From: Betaproteobacteria bacterium
Lineage (GTDB): Bacteria; Pseudomonadota; Gammaproteobacteria; Burkholderiales; Usitatibacteraceae
Direction: 5' to 3'
Assembly: GCA_016790765.1 (NCBI GenBank)
Contig: JAEUMZ010000125.1
Span: forward strand, 1-64,000
DNA: 64,000 nt
The position numbers and the translations under genes are program-made. The notes under the pieces were generated by a model. It was given only the letters and a program-made list of their open reading frames with translations, searched no databases and had not been told where the DNA came from. Shown piece after piece: positions 51,055 to 60,808 of the stretch; within the stretch, counting starts at the first letter, position 1; each line of letters begins with the position of its first letter.

Positions 51055-52107
51055 ATGTACGAGTCCTTTTACGGGCTGAGCGACAAGCCCTTCCAACTCA
51101 ACCCCGACCCGAGCTTCTATTTCGGCAGCCAACAGCATCGCCGCGCCATGTCGTACCTGGAGTACGGCATTCATCAAAGCGAGGGATTCATCGTCATCAC
51201 CGGAGAAATTGGAGCTGGAAAAACGACACTGGTGCGCAGCCTGTTTGAAAAACTTGACTCCACCAAGGTCCTCGCAGCGCACATGGTCACGACGCAACTG
51301 GATGCTTCGGACACACTGCGCATCGTAGCGGCCGCATTCGGCCTTGAGTCGGCCCGCAAGGACAAGGCCGAGCTGTTGCTGGGCCTCGAAGCATTCTTTG
51401 TCGCGACCGCCGCCGAGGGAAAACGCTGCCTGCTGGTGGTCGACGAGGCCCAGAACCTCACGCCGGCTGCCGTCGAGGAACTGCGCATGCTGTCCAATTT
51501 TCAGCTGGAAACGCACGCTTTGCTGCAAACGTTCCTGGTCGGGCAGCCGGAGTTTCGCAATACGCTGCAAAGTCCGACCATGGAACAGTTGCGGCAACGC
51601 ATCATTGCCACAGCCCACATTGGTGCGATGAGCGCGACGGAAACCCAGGGATACATCGAGCACCGCCTCGGCCACGTCGGGTGGAGTGGCATTCCCCGGT
51701 TTGCGCCCGACGCCTTTCTGGCCATCCACGAGCACAGCGGGGGCATTCCGCGCCGCATCAATGCCATTTGCGACCGGTTGCTTTGGTACGGTTTTCTGGG
51801 CGACAAGAAGGCGTTTGCGCGTAACGAAGTATTAGAGGTTGCGGAGGAAATGCGCAGCGAATTCAAGGGGCAGCCCACCGTGGTGATCGGTTCGGGCGAG
51901 TCCCCTGCCGGCTCATCGCCTTCGCAGCTCGATTTGCCGATGTCCGCTGTCGCCGGCAGCGGGGTTCACGACCAGCTTGCGCTGCTGGACCGCGATTTGC
52001 TTCGCCTGGAATCCACCCTGCTGCGCATCGAGCGCAACCACCTCGAGTCCACCAAGCTCTCCCGGCGCATGGTCAAGGCGCTGGAGCAGGGACGCGATGA
52101 AACCTGA
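51055..52107 (+). CDS. XrtA/PEP-CTERM system-associated ATPase (ExeA/GspA-like)
   Basis: 350-residue AAA-type ATPase beginning MYESFYGLSDKPFQLNPDPSFYFGSQQHRRAMSYLEYGI. Walker A is GEIGAGKTT (about 50-58), Walker B is CLLVVDEAQN, and sensor-like RQRI and GGIPRRIN follow. The C-terminal ~80 residues are predicted helical. Related ExeA proteins assist assembly of secretion machinery. Here it is thought to support the XrtA exopolysaccharide/protein export system. It starts ten bases after the outer-membrane protein gene and ends 24 bases before xrtA. Confidence 0.92.
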   Translation: MYESFYGLSDKPFQLNPDPSFYFGSQQHRRAMSYLEYGIHQSEGFIVITGEIGAGKTTLVRSLFEKLDSTKVLAAHMVTTQLDASDTLRIVAAAFGLESARKDKAELLLGLEAFFVATAAEGKRCLLVVDEAQNLTPAAVEELRMLSNFQLETHALLQTFLVGQPEFRNTLQSPTMEQLRQRIIATAHIGAMSATETQGYIEHRLGHVGWSGIPRFAPDAFLAIHEHSGGIPRRINAICDRLLWYGFLGDKKAFARNEVLEVAEEMRSEFKGQPTVVIGSGESPAGSSPSQLDLPMSAVAGSGVHDQLALLDRDLLRLESTLLRIERNHLESTKLSRRMVKALEQGRDET

Positions 52108-52131
52108 GCCTGCCTGGGTCAGCTCCGCCGC

Positions 52132-53649
52132 ATGAGGGCAACGGGGCGCCTTCTCGCGCCGGTGGCAGTGGCTGCGCTCGTCGTGTCGGTGATTGCCGCG
52201 TACTTGGCGACATTTCGCAACTTGTTTGCCGTTGGCGTCGTGGAATCGGAGTTGACGCATCGCGTCTTTGCCTTGCCGGTCTTTCTGGTACTCCTGTGGC
52301 ATTCGAGGGACTCTCTGCAATGGCCGGAAGCCCGGCCCCGAATCGCCGGCCTGGTGCTGCTGTGCGCTGCCGGCACGCTGTGGATGCTGGGCGAGTTGAT
52401 GCTGATCCGTGCGTTTTCCGAGATCGCCGTCCTGCTCATGATTCCGTCGGCCGTACTCGCCGTCTTTGGCTGGGAATGGCTGAAGGCGCTGATGTTCCCG
52501 CTGTTCTTCCTGATGTTTGCGGTGCCGTTGCGGGGTCCGCTGGTCGATTGGCAAGTCGCGCTGACCGCAGATTTCGTGCATCTTGCACTGCGCGGCACAG
52601 GCATCCCGGTACATCGCGACGGCGCGTTTTTCGAGTTACCCGGGCGTTCCTGGTCGGTGGCGGACGAATGCAGCGGCGTCGAGTACCTGAGCGCATGCCT
52701 CATGTTTTCCGCCTTGTTTGCGTGGATGATGTATGCAGGAACGCGGAAACGGCTGGTGTTCCTTGCGGGCGCGGTCCTGATCGGCCTAGCCGGCAATTGG
52801 CTGCGGGCCTACCTCACGATTGCATTGGCCCATGCATCGGGAAACAGGCTGTTCGCCCATGGGCATGGGACCTTTGGATGGCTGCTCTTTGCGGCCATCC
52901 TGTTCTTGTTCTGTTGGGCCGGTTGGCGCTTTCGGGATTCCATCGTGGCCCCGGCACGTGCCCATGCCTCCGCCACGAGCGGATTCGGGCCTTTCTCTTG
53001 GCGCGGCACAAGGGCATCCGCATGGATCGTTGCGGGCACCGTATTCCTGATCCTGGCCTGGCCCGCATTGATCAAGCTCGCCACGCCGGCCGAGGCCAGT
53101 GCTTTACCGTCGTTTGTTGCTCCGAGCCTGCCCCCGCCATGGGTTCCGGCAGAAGCTTCACGTTGCCCATGGCGCCCGCAGATGAAAAACCCGGTCTGGA
53201 CAGAAAGCGCGTGTTACGCCTCAACGGCGGCTGGCAGCGCTCCTGCCACCGCCCAACTGTTCGTCGCGGCCTTTGCCAACCAGAATTGGAACTCGAAGCT
53301 GGTGTCGTCCATTCACGGACTCGCGCCTGAGGGGTGGTCGCTCGTCAAACGCGAAAGCGTTTCGATGAACCTCGGCGAACAACCCGTCACTGGCCGCGCG
53401 TTCGTGGTCCGCCGGGCGGGTGAGCGCTTCCGCGTCTGGCAATGGTACGCAGTAGACGGGCAATACGCGGGGTCTGACATTCGCGCCAAGCTCCTGCAAC
53501 TCCGATCCAGGTTGGCCGGCAAGCCCGACGTCTCCTTCTGGCTGGCGGCAGCCACTCCAGTGGTGTCGGACGTCGATGCCGCGGATCGGGTGCTTCAGGA
53601 GTTCGTCCTGATGGGCGGCAACGCGATCCGCACGTCAATTTTCCGGTAG
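52132..53649 (+). CDS. xrtA: exosortase A with fused EpsI-type domain
   Basis: Membrane cysteine transpeptidase/protease that cleaves PEP-CTERM proteins, 505 residues. About eight transmembrane helices occupy residues 1-320. The catalytic Cys180 is in ADECSGVEYLSACL, Arg225 in GNWLRAYLTIALAH and the His in FAHGHGTFGW (243-245), the exosortase triad. After the last helix, a periplasmic EpsI-like domain (about 330-505) is fused, as is usual for the XrtA type. The next gene is not an exosortase partner but moaE, which overlaps the last 15 bases on the other strand. Confidence 0.95.
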   Translation: MRATGRLLAPVAVAALVVSVIAAYLATFRNLFAVGVVESELTHRVFALPVFLVLLWHSRDSLQWPEARPRIAGLVLLCAAGTLWMLGELMLIRAFSEIAVLLMIPSAVLAVFGWEWLKALMFPLFFLMFAVPLRGPLVDWQVALTADFVHLALRGTGIPVHRDGAFFELPGRSWSVADECSGVEYLSACLMFSALFAWMMYAGTRKRLVFLAGAVLIGLAGNWLRAYLTIALAHASGNRLFAHGHGTFGWLLFAAILFLFCWAGWRFRDSIVAPARAHASATSGFGPFSWRGTRASAWIVAGTVFLILAWPALIKLATPAEASALPSFVAPSLPPPWVPAEASRCPWRPQMKNPVWTESACYASTAAGSAPATAQLFVAAFANQNWNSKLVSSIHGLAPEGWSLVKRESVSMNLGEQPVTGRAFVVRRAGERFRVWQWYAVDGQYAGSDIRAKLLQLRSRLAGKPDVSFWLAAATPVVSDVDAADRVLQEFVLMGGNAIRTSIFR

Positions 53650-54108
53650 ACGCGGTGACTGCCAGCGGTCACGTGCCTGGTCATCGCTGGCGCGCGCCTC
53701 CACCCAACGCATGCCTGCCGGCGTCCCCTCCTTTTTCCAGAAGGGCGCATCCGTCTTCAGGTAGTCCATGATGAACTCGCAGGCACGGAAAGCATCTCCG
53801 CGATGCGCGCTTGCCACAATCACCAGCACAATCTGATCCAGCGGCTTCAGTTCGCCAATGCGATGAATGACGAGCGCGTCAATCAGGTTCCAGCGGTCCA
53901 TGGCCTCCCGGGTGATCCGGTCGAGGGAGCGCTCGGTCATGCCCGGATAATGCTCTAGCACCATCGCGGCAACGCCTTCGCCTTGGTTGAGGTCGCGCAC
54001 CAGGCCAATGAAGGTCGCAATCGCGCCTATGCGAGGGTTCCGGGCGCGCAGTTGCGCCACTTCGCACGAAATGTCGAAATCTTCGGTCTGGACTCGGATG
54101 GTGGGCAT
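53635..54108 (-). CDS. moaE: molybdopterin synthase catalytic subunit
   Basis: Converts cyclic pyranopterin monophosphate to molybdopterin with sulfur from MoaD. The 157-residue protein has the MoaE motifs GAIATFIGLVRDLNQGE, LEHYPGMTE, IHRIGELKPLD, ASAHRGDAFRACEFIMDYLKTDAPFWKKE and a final basic segment. It is the last gene of a mobB-moaD-moaE run on the minus strand. The 3' end overlaps xrtA by 15 bases. moeA, often present in this cluster, is not seen. Confidence 0.95.
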   Translation of the reverse strand: MPTIRVQTEDFDISCEVAQLRARNPRIGAIATFIGLVRDLNQGEGVAAMVLEHYPGMTERSLDRITREAMDRWNLIDALVIHRIGELKPLDQIVLVIVASAHRGDAFRACEFIMDYLKTDAPFWKKEGTPAGMRWVEARASDDQARDRWQSPRLPEN

Positions 54109-54162
54109 TTTCAGGGTCGACCAGCCCTTCCCGGTTTCCGCGAGAAGTGCCAGCAGGGAAGT

Positions 54163-54414
54163 TCAACCACCTGTCACGGGTGGAAAAAAGGCCACCTCGT
54201 CGCCGTCGGCAAGGACTTGATCGAGGGGGCTCATCTCGTGGTTGACTGCCACGCGCCAACGCCGCCCGGGGGCGAGGCTGTCACTCCACGGAGTCCCGCG
54301 CTGGCGCAGTTGGTCGATCAATTGCGTCACCGTCGGCGGGGCCGGCAGCGCCATATCTTCGACCTCGATGCCGAAAGTCTCGCGCAGCCCGGCAAAGTAC
54401 AGGATGCGGATCAT
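54163..54414 (-). CDS. moaD: molybdopterin synthase sulfur carrier subunit
   Basis: 83-residue ubiquitin-like protein whose C-terminal Gly-Gly (FFPPVTGG) is thiocarboxylated to donate sulfur to MoaE. The start MIRILYFAGLRETFG is typical. ATG 54414 is one base after the mobB stop and fits the usual ~81-residue size. The longer open frame to 54642 lies within mobB. Confidence 0.94.
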   Translation of the reverse strand: MIRILYFAGLRETFGIEVEDMALPAPPTVTQLIDQLRQRGTPWSDSLAPGRRWRVAVNHEMSPLDQVLADGDEVAFFPPVTGG

Positions 54415-54415
54415 G

Positions 54416-54934
54416 TCACCTGACCGCGTGAAGGTGACCCTTCCGAAGGCCCAGGTGCTGGACGATAAACTTGGACACACCCTCGGCGTCGTCGAGCGCG
54501 AACTGCGGCAGGTCGGTGGCCAGCGACTCATCCGTGGCCACTGCCACGACGGCAGGATCATTTGGAAACAGCAAGGGCTTGTCGTTGAGCCTTCGGTGCA
54601 CTTCGATCTTTGGCAGGGCATGGAACTTCCACCCCTCGACAATCACCAGATCGCAGGGCGACAGGCGCGTCAACTGTTCTTCCAGCGTCGGTTCCGAGGC
54701 ACCGCGCAATTCATGCATCAGCACCCAGCGGTTGGACGAACTCACCAAAACCTCACTGGCGCCCGCCTCCCGATGGCGGTGCGAGTCCTTGCCGGGGCGG
54801 TCGATGTCGAACTCATGATGCGCATGCTTGATGAGGGAGACCCGGAATCCCTCCATTACCAGCTGCGGAATCACCCTTTCGATCAGCGTGGTCTTGCCTG
54901 AGCCGGAGTACCCGGCAATACCGATGATCTTCAT
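54416..54934 (-). CDS. mobB: molybdopterin-guanine dinucleotide biosynthesis protein MobB
   Basis: GTP-binding accessory protein in Mo-bis-MGD formation, helping MobA. The 172-residue protein starts MKIIGIAGYSGSGKTTLIERVIPQL, with the P-loop at residues 8-16, then KHAHHEFDIDRPGKDSHRHREAGA and VIVEGWK, both family hallmarks. ATG 54934 fits the conserved N-terminus; the upstream frame adds only six residues. First gene of mobB-moaD-moaE. Confidence 0.94.
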   Translation of the reverse strand: MKIIGIAGYSGSGKTTLIERVIPQLVMEGFRVSLIKHAHHEFDIDRPGKDSHRHREAGASEVLVSSSNRWVLMHELRGASEPTLEEQLTRLSPCDLVIVEGWKFHALPKIEVHRRLNDKPLLFPNDPAVVAVATDESLATDLPQFALDDAEGVSKFIVQHLGLRKGHLHAVR

Positions 54935-55025
54935 GCTGCGGCGGCTGTCCAAATGAAAAGCACGCGTCAGGATACCTCAGCTTCCGCAACATGCCTTGCC
55001 GGACGTCAAGCCGGCTGACGGCCGG

Positions 55026-57170
55026 TCAACGCACCTCCAGGCCCACCGCATGGGCAGCAAAGGCCAGGATATCGCTGCGCTCGGCAATGATCATGGACGT
55101 CGGCTTGCCGGCGCCATGGCCGGCGCGGGTCTCGATCCTGGCCAGCACCGGGCCCGTAACCTTTCCGGACTTGGAGAATTCGATCGCGGCAGCCTGCATC
55201 TCGGCGGTGTACTTGAAACTGTGCGCAGGCACCACGCGGTCGTCGTGATCGGCGGTGGTCACCAGTACCGGCGGGTAGGCCTTGTCGCGATTCACGTTGT
55301 GCAGCGGCGAATACGCGTACAGCGCCTTGAATTCATCGGCCTTGTCGACCGTGCCGTAGTCAGAGGCCCAGGCCCACCCGATGGTGAACTTGTGGTACCT
55401 GAGCATGTCCATCACCCCCACTGCCGGTATGGCTGCGCCAAACAGCTCCGGTCGCTGATTCAGCACCGCGCCGACCAGCAGGCCACCGTTTGAGCCGCCA
55501 TTGATGGCGAGGCGCTTCGCCGACGTATATTGATTGGCAATCAACCACTCGGCGCTGGCAATGAAGTCGTCAAAGACATTTTGTTTCTTGAGCTTGGTGC
55601 CGGCATCGTGCCACTCGGCGCCGTACTCGCCGCCGCCGCGCAAAGCGGCCTGCACATACACCCCTCCCATCTTCAGCCAGGTGGCAAAAGTGACGGAAAA
55701 GCCGGGGGTCATCGGCACGTTGAATCCGCCGTAACCATACAGCAGCGCCGCATGGTTGCCGTCGCGCTTCAGACCCTTGCGGTGAGCGATGAAGATCGGC
55801 ACCTGGGTGCCATCTTTGCTCGTGACGAACTCGCGCTTGACTTCAAAGTCGTCCGGGTTGAGCGCCGTCTTGGGCCGCTTGAACAGCGTGGCCTTGCCGG
55901 TTGCGATGTCGTAGCGCCAGATCTCCGACGGCGTGGTCAGACTGGTATAGCTGAAAAAGGTCTCGTTGTCCTTGAACTTGCCGCCGAATCCGGAGGCGGT
56001 ACCGATCCCCGGCAGCGCCACGTCGCGGACTTTCTTGCCATCCAGCGCGTAGACCTCTACGGCGCTTGAGGCGTCCTGAAGGTACTCGGCGATGATCTTG
56101 CCGCCGGTGAGGTTTGCGCCGGTCATCGCATGGCGGCCAGTTGGCACCACGGTGCGCCACTTGTCCGGCGCCGGATGCTTGATGTCGATGGCGATGATGC
56201 GGCCACGCGGTGCATCTTTATCGGTGCGCACAAACAGCTTGCCCTTTTCGATGCCCAGCGGCGCGTACTCTGCGTCAAAAGTGAGCGTGAGCGGCGACGG
56301 CGCGCCTCCCTTGTACGCGCCCTTCGGCAACGCAAGGTGAAGCAACCCGTTCTTCCGCCCGGAGCCCTTCCAGACAAAGATCGTCAGGTGTTCACCGTCG
56401 TCGCTGACACTGGTCCCAAATCCCCACTCCTTCTCCATGCGGTTTTCGGCCACCAGCACATCCTTGGACTGGTCCTCGCCGACGCGGTGGTAGTACAGCT
56501 TCTGGAACACGTTGGCGCCGGTGAGTTTCTCGCCGTCCTTCGGCGCGTCATACCGTGAATAGAAGAAGCCCTTGCCATCGGCGGTCCAGGTGGCAGATGA
56601 GAACTTCACCCACTTGAGCTTGTCCTGAAGGTCTTGGCCGGTCTTGAGGTCGCGGATCTGCCACTCCTGCCAGTCCGATCCGCCACCGGACGTGCCGTAC
56701 GCCAGATACCGGCCATCGCGGCTCACCGCGGTGCCCGTCAAAGCCACCGTGCCATCCTTGGAGAACCCATTCGGGTCCAGCACCATTTGCGGTACGTCGT
56801 CCAGCTTTTTCACCGAATACAGGACGGCGTGCTGCTGAAGGCCGTCGTTGCGGGTAAAGAAATAGCGGCCCCCCTCCTTGAAGGGAATGCCGAACTTCTC
56901 GAAGTTGTAGAGCTCGGTGTAGAGCCTCTTGGTCGGCTCGCGCTGCGGCATGGCCGCAAGGTACTTGTCAGTGATGATGTTCTGCGCCTTCACCCAGGCC
57001 TTGGTTTCTGCGCTATTGTCGTCCTCGAGCCATCGATACGGATCCGCCACCGTCACGCCGTGGTAGGTATCGGACTGGTCGACTTTTCGGGTCTCAGGGT
57101 AGGTCATTTGGGCGTGGGCCTGGGCGGTCAGCGTCGCGGCCACAACCAGCAGTGCAGTCTTGCGGTTCAT
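55026..57170 (-). CDS. prolyl oligopeptidase family serine peptidase (S9A), exported
   Basis: Cleaves short peptides after proline. The 714-residue precursor starts MNRKTALLVVAATLTAQAHA, a Sec signal peptide, so it acts in the periplasm or outside. The N-terminal segment PYRWLEDDNSAETKAWVKAQN leads into a seven-bladed propeller (about 85-430). The hydrolase domain carries the Ser nucleophile in NGGSNGGLL, Asp in TADHDDRVVPAHSFKY and His in ETRAGHGAGKP. ATG 57170 is preferred over 57176 because AAGGA is then five bases upstream. Start of a minus-strand run without obvious functional links to its neighbours. Confidence 0.95.
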   Translation of the reverse strand: MNRKTALLVVAATLTAQAHAQMTYPETRKVDQSDTYHGVTVADPYRWLEDDNSAETKAWVKAQNIITDKYLAAMPQREPTKRLYTELYNFEKFGIPFKEGGRYFFTRNDGLQQHAVLYSVKKLDDVPQMVLDPNGFSKDGTVALTGTAVSRDGRYLAYGTSGGGSDWQEWQIRDLKTGQDLQDKLKWVKFSSATWTADGKGFFYSRYDAPKDGEKLTGANVFQKLYYHRVGEDQSKDVLVAENRMEKEWGFGTSVSDDGEHLTIFVWKGSGRKNGLLHLALPKGAYKGGAPSPLTLTFDAEYAPLGIEKGKLFVRTDKDAPRGRIIAIDIKHPAPDKWRTVVPTGRHAMTGANLTGGKIIAEYLQDASSAVEVYALDGKKVRDVALPGIGTASGFGGKFKDNETFFSYTSLTTPSEIWRYDIATGKATLFKRPKTALNPDDFEVKREFVTSKDGTQVPIFIAHRKGLKRDGNHAALLYGYGGFNVPMTPGFSVTFATWLKMGGVYVQAALRGGGEYGAEWHDAGTKLKKQNVFDDFIASAEWLIANQYTSAKRLAINGGSNGGLLVGAVLNQRPELFGAAIPAVGVMDMLRYHKFTIGWAWASDYGTVDKADEFKALYAYSPLHNVNRDKAYPPVLVTTADHDDRVVPAHSFKYTAEMQAAAIEFSKSGKVTGPVLARIETRAGHGAGKPTSMIIAERSDILAFAAHAVGLEVR

Positions 57171-57233
57171 GGGCATCCTTGGGGCGGTGTTCGGTGAGCA
57201 GCTCTAAAACGCCGCATTATGCCCAATGCCGGT

Positions 57234-58604
57234 TCAACCGTTCTCGCCAGTTTGTATCAGCTTCATGGCCGGATTTTGAGCCGGCTCCGGAAGTGCGGGA
57301 TCGTCCAATTCGGCTTTCTCGATCGCGGCAAACCGGTCGCTGATCTTCTTCGAGGTGATGGCCACGTCATCCACGTCCTTGTTGGCCTGGCGAATATGTT
57401 CGGCCAGCTTGCGCATGCGCTCGTCGAAGCGCCCAAACTCGCGGCCGAGCTTGCCCAGCTCGTCCTTGATGATGTGGATCTGTCTGCGGGTTTCGACGTC
57501 CTTGAGCACCGCACGGGCGGTGTTGAGCACCGCCATCAGGGTGGTGGGGGAGACAATCCACACGCGGCGCGTCTGCGCGTATTCCACCACGTCGCGGTGG
57601 TGCGCATGGATTTCGGCAAACACCGCCTCGGCGGGCACGAACATCATCGCGCCATCGCTGGTCACGCCCGGAACGATGTACTTGCCGGCAATGTCGCTGA
57701 CGTGCTTCCTGACGTCGGCCTTGAACGCGGCCGACGTGGCCCCCTCGTTGACCATGCGCTCGTAGTTTTCCAGCGGGAACTTCGCGTCGATGGCAATCAG
57801 CCCGACCGGCTCCGGCAACTTCAGGACGCAATCGGCGATCACCTTGGTCCCCGCCTGCGAAATGCCGAACTGGAACTCGAACGAGGTCTCCGGCAGCACA
57901 TTGCGCACGATCTGCTCGAGCTGCATTTCTCCGAACGCGCCGCGCGACTTCTTGTCGCCCAGCAGTTGCTGCAGGCTCACCACGTTGCTGGTCAATCCAT
58001 CAATCTTTTTTTGCGCCTCGTCGATGGTGGCCAGCCTGGCCATCACGTTTGCAAAGGTCTCGTTGGTTTTCTTGAATCCCTCGTCGAGGCGCTCATTGAC
58101 CTTGCCGCCGATCTCGTTCAGGCGCGTGTCGGTGGTCTTGGTCAGGCCTTCGATGGCCGTGGTGATCTGCCTGGTAACCAACTGCATGGTGCTGTCGATC
58201 TGTTTCTGCGTGACCAGCGCCTGCTCGTTGATCTTGTCGAGCGTGCCCATCAACATGGCCGACTTCAAGGCATCCTGGCGCTGCTGCAAATCGAGCTTCA
58301 AGTGCCCGAGCTGGCGCACGATCTCCTCGCGTTGCGTCGCCAGGCCGCTGGTCTGCTCGCTTTGCAGGGCGGCCAGCGCAGCGCGGGTGCGCTCGGCCGC
58401 ATCGGTCTGGTTGGCACTGATGCGATCGCCCTGCTTCGCGAGCCCGTCGTGCAGGTCGGTGAGCATGGCGCGGTGCCGCGCCTCGCCCGATTGATCGATG
58501 AGCGCCGGGTCGTTTTTCCTGACCGCAAAGCCGACCCAAGCCACGATGCAGATCAGCACCGCCACCAGAACGGCAAGAATCATCAGGATCAGACCGGCGT
58601 CCAT
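57234..58604 (-). CDS. rmuC: DNA recombination protein RmuC
   Basis: 456-residue membrane-anchored protein. One N-terminal helix (LILMILAVLVAVLICIVAWVGFAV) is followed by a long coiled coil (about 40-220) and the RmuC nuclease-like core (about 215-400: LLGDKKSRGAFGEMQLEQIVRNVLPE, IDAKFPLENYERMV, VSPTTLMAVLNTARAVLKDVE). RmuC limits recombination at inverted repeats and restricts foreign DNA in some bacteria. It lies between prolyl oligopeptidase and typA on the same strand. Confidence 0.94.
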   Translation of the reverse strand: MDAGLILMILAVLVAVLICIVAWVGFAVRKNDPALIDQSGEARHRAMLTDLHDGLAKQGDRISANQTDAAERTRAALAALQSEQTSGLATQREEIVRQLGHLKLDLQQRQDALKSAMLMGTLDKINEQALVTQKQIDSTMQLVTRQITTAIEGLTKTTDTRLNEIGGKVNERLDEGFKKTNETFANVMARLATIDEAQKKIDGLTSNVVSLQQLLGDKKSRGAFGEMQLEQIVRNVLPETSFEFQFGISQAGTKVIADCVLKLPEPVGLIAIDAKFPLENYERMVNEGATSAAFKADVRKHVSDIAGKYIVPGVTSDGAMMFVPAEAVFAEIHAHHRDVVEYAQTRRVWIVSPTTLMAVLNTARAVLKDVETRRQIHIIKDELGKLGREFGRFDERMRKLAEHIRQANKDVDDVAITSKKISDRFAAIEKAELDDPALPEPAQNPAMKLIQTGENG

Positions 58605-58640
58605 CGCTCAGGGCATCAAAGTCAATGACTGGCGCGGCCC

Positions 58641-58660
58641 TTGGGGCATTTTTGGCTCAA
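58641..58660 (+). repeat. 20-bp intergenic motif, copy 2 (between rmuC and typA)
   Basis: TTGGGGCATTTTTGGCTCAA differs from the copy at 22931-22950 at two positions, both C to T. It lies in the 144-nt gap between rmuC and typA and precedes no plus-strand gene, so a promoter role here is doubtful. Confidence 0.4.
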
Positions 58661-58748
58661 ACGGCGCACCAATGCTAGGGTTCAGAATATTTTACCCACC
58701 ACGCCTTCCACAAGATGCAGGGCGGCAGGGTTGAACTTCGGTACGACT

Positions 58749-60560
58749 CTACGCCGCTTCGCGCATCGCCCGCTTGCGCTCATGCTCCAGCAGGAAGCGC
58801 TTGCGGATGCGGATGCACTTGGGCGTGATCTCCACCAGTTCGTCGTCCTCGATGAACTCGATCGCGGATTCGAGCGTGAGCTTGATCGGCGGCGTGAGCG
58901 TCACCGCTTCATCCGTGCCGGAGGCGCGCACGTTGGTGAGCTTCTTGCCCTTGATCGGGTTCACCACGAGATCGTTGTCCCGGCTGTGCACACCGATGAT
59001 CATGCCCTCGTAGAGCCGCTCGCCCGGCGAGACGAACATGCGGCCACGATCCTCCAGGTTCCACAACGCGTAGGCGACCGCCTCGCCCTGCTCCCCGGAA
59101 ATGAGGACCCCGTTGCGTCGCGCCGGCAGGTCGCCCTTCACGGGGGCATACTCGTCGAACACATGGCTTTTCAGGCCCGTGCCGCGCGTCATGTTCATGA
59201 AATCGGTCTGGAAGCCAATCAGGCCACGGGCCGGGATGCGGTAGTCGAGGCGCACACGGCCGCGACCGTCCGGCACCATGTCGAGCAGGTCGGCTTTGCG
59301 CTGGCCGAGCGCTTCCATGACCGCACCCTGGTGGGACTCCTCGACATCCACGGTGAGGTTCTCATAGGGTTCGCACTTCACGCCGTCGATTTCCTTGAGG
59401 ACCACGCGCGGCTTGCCGACAGCCAGTTCGTAGCCTTCGCGGCGCATGTTTTCCAACAGGATGGTCAGGTGCAGCTCACCGCGCCCCGAGACCAGGAAGA
59501 CGTCAGTGTCCTGGGTTTCCTCGACCCGCAGTGCCACGTTGACCAACAGTTCCTTGGCCAGGCGGTCGCGGATCTGCCGCGTGGTGACGAACTTGCCTTC
59601 CTGTCCGGCGAACGGCGAGGTGTTGACCTGGAAATTCATGGTCAGCGTGGGTTCGTCCACGCCCAGCAGGGGCAGCGCTTCGGGCTGGTCGACTGCAGCC
59701 AGCGTGCAGCCGATCGACAGGTCCTCCACGCCGGTAATGGACACGATCTCGCCGGCTTCTGCCAACGGCAGGTCGACCTTGTTCAGCCCGGCGAAACCCT
59801 GCACCTGATTGATGCGCGCTTTCTTTTGCCCGCCCGCGGCCATGACCATCACTTCCTGGCCGGGCTTGATCGCGCCGCGGCGGATGCGCCCGATGCCAAT
59901 GCGGCCGACATAGCTTGAATAGTCGAGCGCGGAAATCTGCAGCTGAAGCGGACCAGCCACGTCCGCGGCAGGCTCCGGGACATGCTTGAGCACGGTTTCA
60001 AACAGCGGGCGCATGTCCGGCCCCGGATGCTTCCAGTCCAGCGTGGCCCAGCCGTTCAACGCTGAGGCGTACACGATGGGGAAGTCAAGTTGCGCCTCGT
60101 TGGCACCCAGCTTGTCCATCAACTCGAAAGTCTGGTTGATGACCCAATCGGGCCGCGCGCCATCGCGGTCGATCTTGTTCACGACCACGATCGGCCGCAG
60201 GCCCAGCGCCAGTGCTTTCTTGGTGACGAAGCGCGTCTGCGGCATCGGCCCCTCGACGGCGTCCACCAACAGCAATACGCTGTCCACCATCGACAGAACG
60301 CGCTCCACCTCGCCACCGAAATCCGCGTGCCCCGGGGTGTCGACGATATTGATGTGGACGCCTTCGTAATCGATGGCGGTGTTCTTGGCCAGGATGGTGA
60401 TGCCGCGTTCCTTCTCCAGGTCGTTGGAGTCCATCACCCGTTCGGCGATGTGCTGGTGCGCGGCAAACGTGCCGGCCTGGTGCAGGAGCTTGTCGACCAG
60501 CGTGGTTTTTCCGTGGTCGACGTGGGCGATGATGGCGATGTTGCGTAACGGGCGAGGCAT
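58749..60560 (-). CDS. typA: translational GTPase TypA/BipA
   Basis: Ribosome-binding GTPase for stress and low-temperature growth and 50S assembly. The 603-residue product starts [26 protein letters not shown] (P-loop about 13-20), with [16 protein letters not shown] (G3) and [12 protein letters not shown] (G4). It continues with EF-G-like domains and the BipA-specific C-terminal domain ([25 protein letters not shown]). Length and ends match the family. Divergently transcribed from the BaeSR-like pair across 248 nt. Confidence 0.97.
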   Translation of the reverse strand: MPRPLRNIAIIAHVDHGKTTLVDKLLHQAGTFAAHQHIAERVMDSNDLEKERGITILAKNTAIDYEGVHINIVDTPGHADFGGEVERVLSMVDSVLLLVDAVEGPMPQTRFVTKKALALGLRPIVVVNKIDRDGARPDWVINQTFELMDKLGANEAQLDFPIVYASALNGWATLDWKHPGPDMRPLFETVLKHVPEPAADVAGPLQLQISALDYSSYVGRIGIGRIRRGAIKPGQEVMVMAAGGQKKARINQVQGFAGLNKVDLPLAEAGEIVSITGVEDLSIGCTLAAVDQPEALPLLGVDEPTLTMNFQVNTSPFAGQEGKFVTTRQIRDRLAKELLVNVALRVEETQDTDVFLVSGRGELHLTILLENMRREGYELAVGKPRVVLKEIDGVKCEPYENLTVDVEESHQGAVMEALGQRKADLLDMVPDGRGRVRLDYRIPARGLIGFQTDFMNMTRGTGLKSHVFDEYAPVKGDLPARRNGVLISGEQGEAVAYALWNLEDRGRMFVSPGERLYEGMIIGVHSRDNDLVVNPIKGKKLTNVRASGTDEAVTLTPPIKLTLESAIEFIEDDELVEITPKCIRIRKRFLLEHERKRAMREAA

Positions 60561-60808
60561 GAAAGGGTCTCGATCTTCAATCAGCGATGACAGCCTGAAA
60601 TTCTACCCGCTGCACCGCACAATGGCCAGAAAAATCGTCAATTTTTCATATATTTAGCTGATGGAAGCGGCACAACAACCCGTGAGTCGGACTGTGGAGA
60701 TTCAGTGGATTGCCGGCCGCTGCCGCACACCGGCCGGCAGATTTCCGATACTGTCGGGGCCATGGATGAAGGCTTCCCGAATCGAATTTCCGCTGACCGA
60801 TGGTCGCG

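Noticed and set aside
58641-58660. Reading the second 20-bp motif copy as a sigma-54 promoter
   Set aside because: No plus-strand gene follows; the next gene, typA, ends there on the opposite strand.
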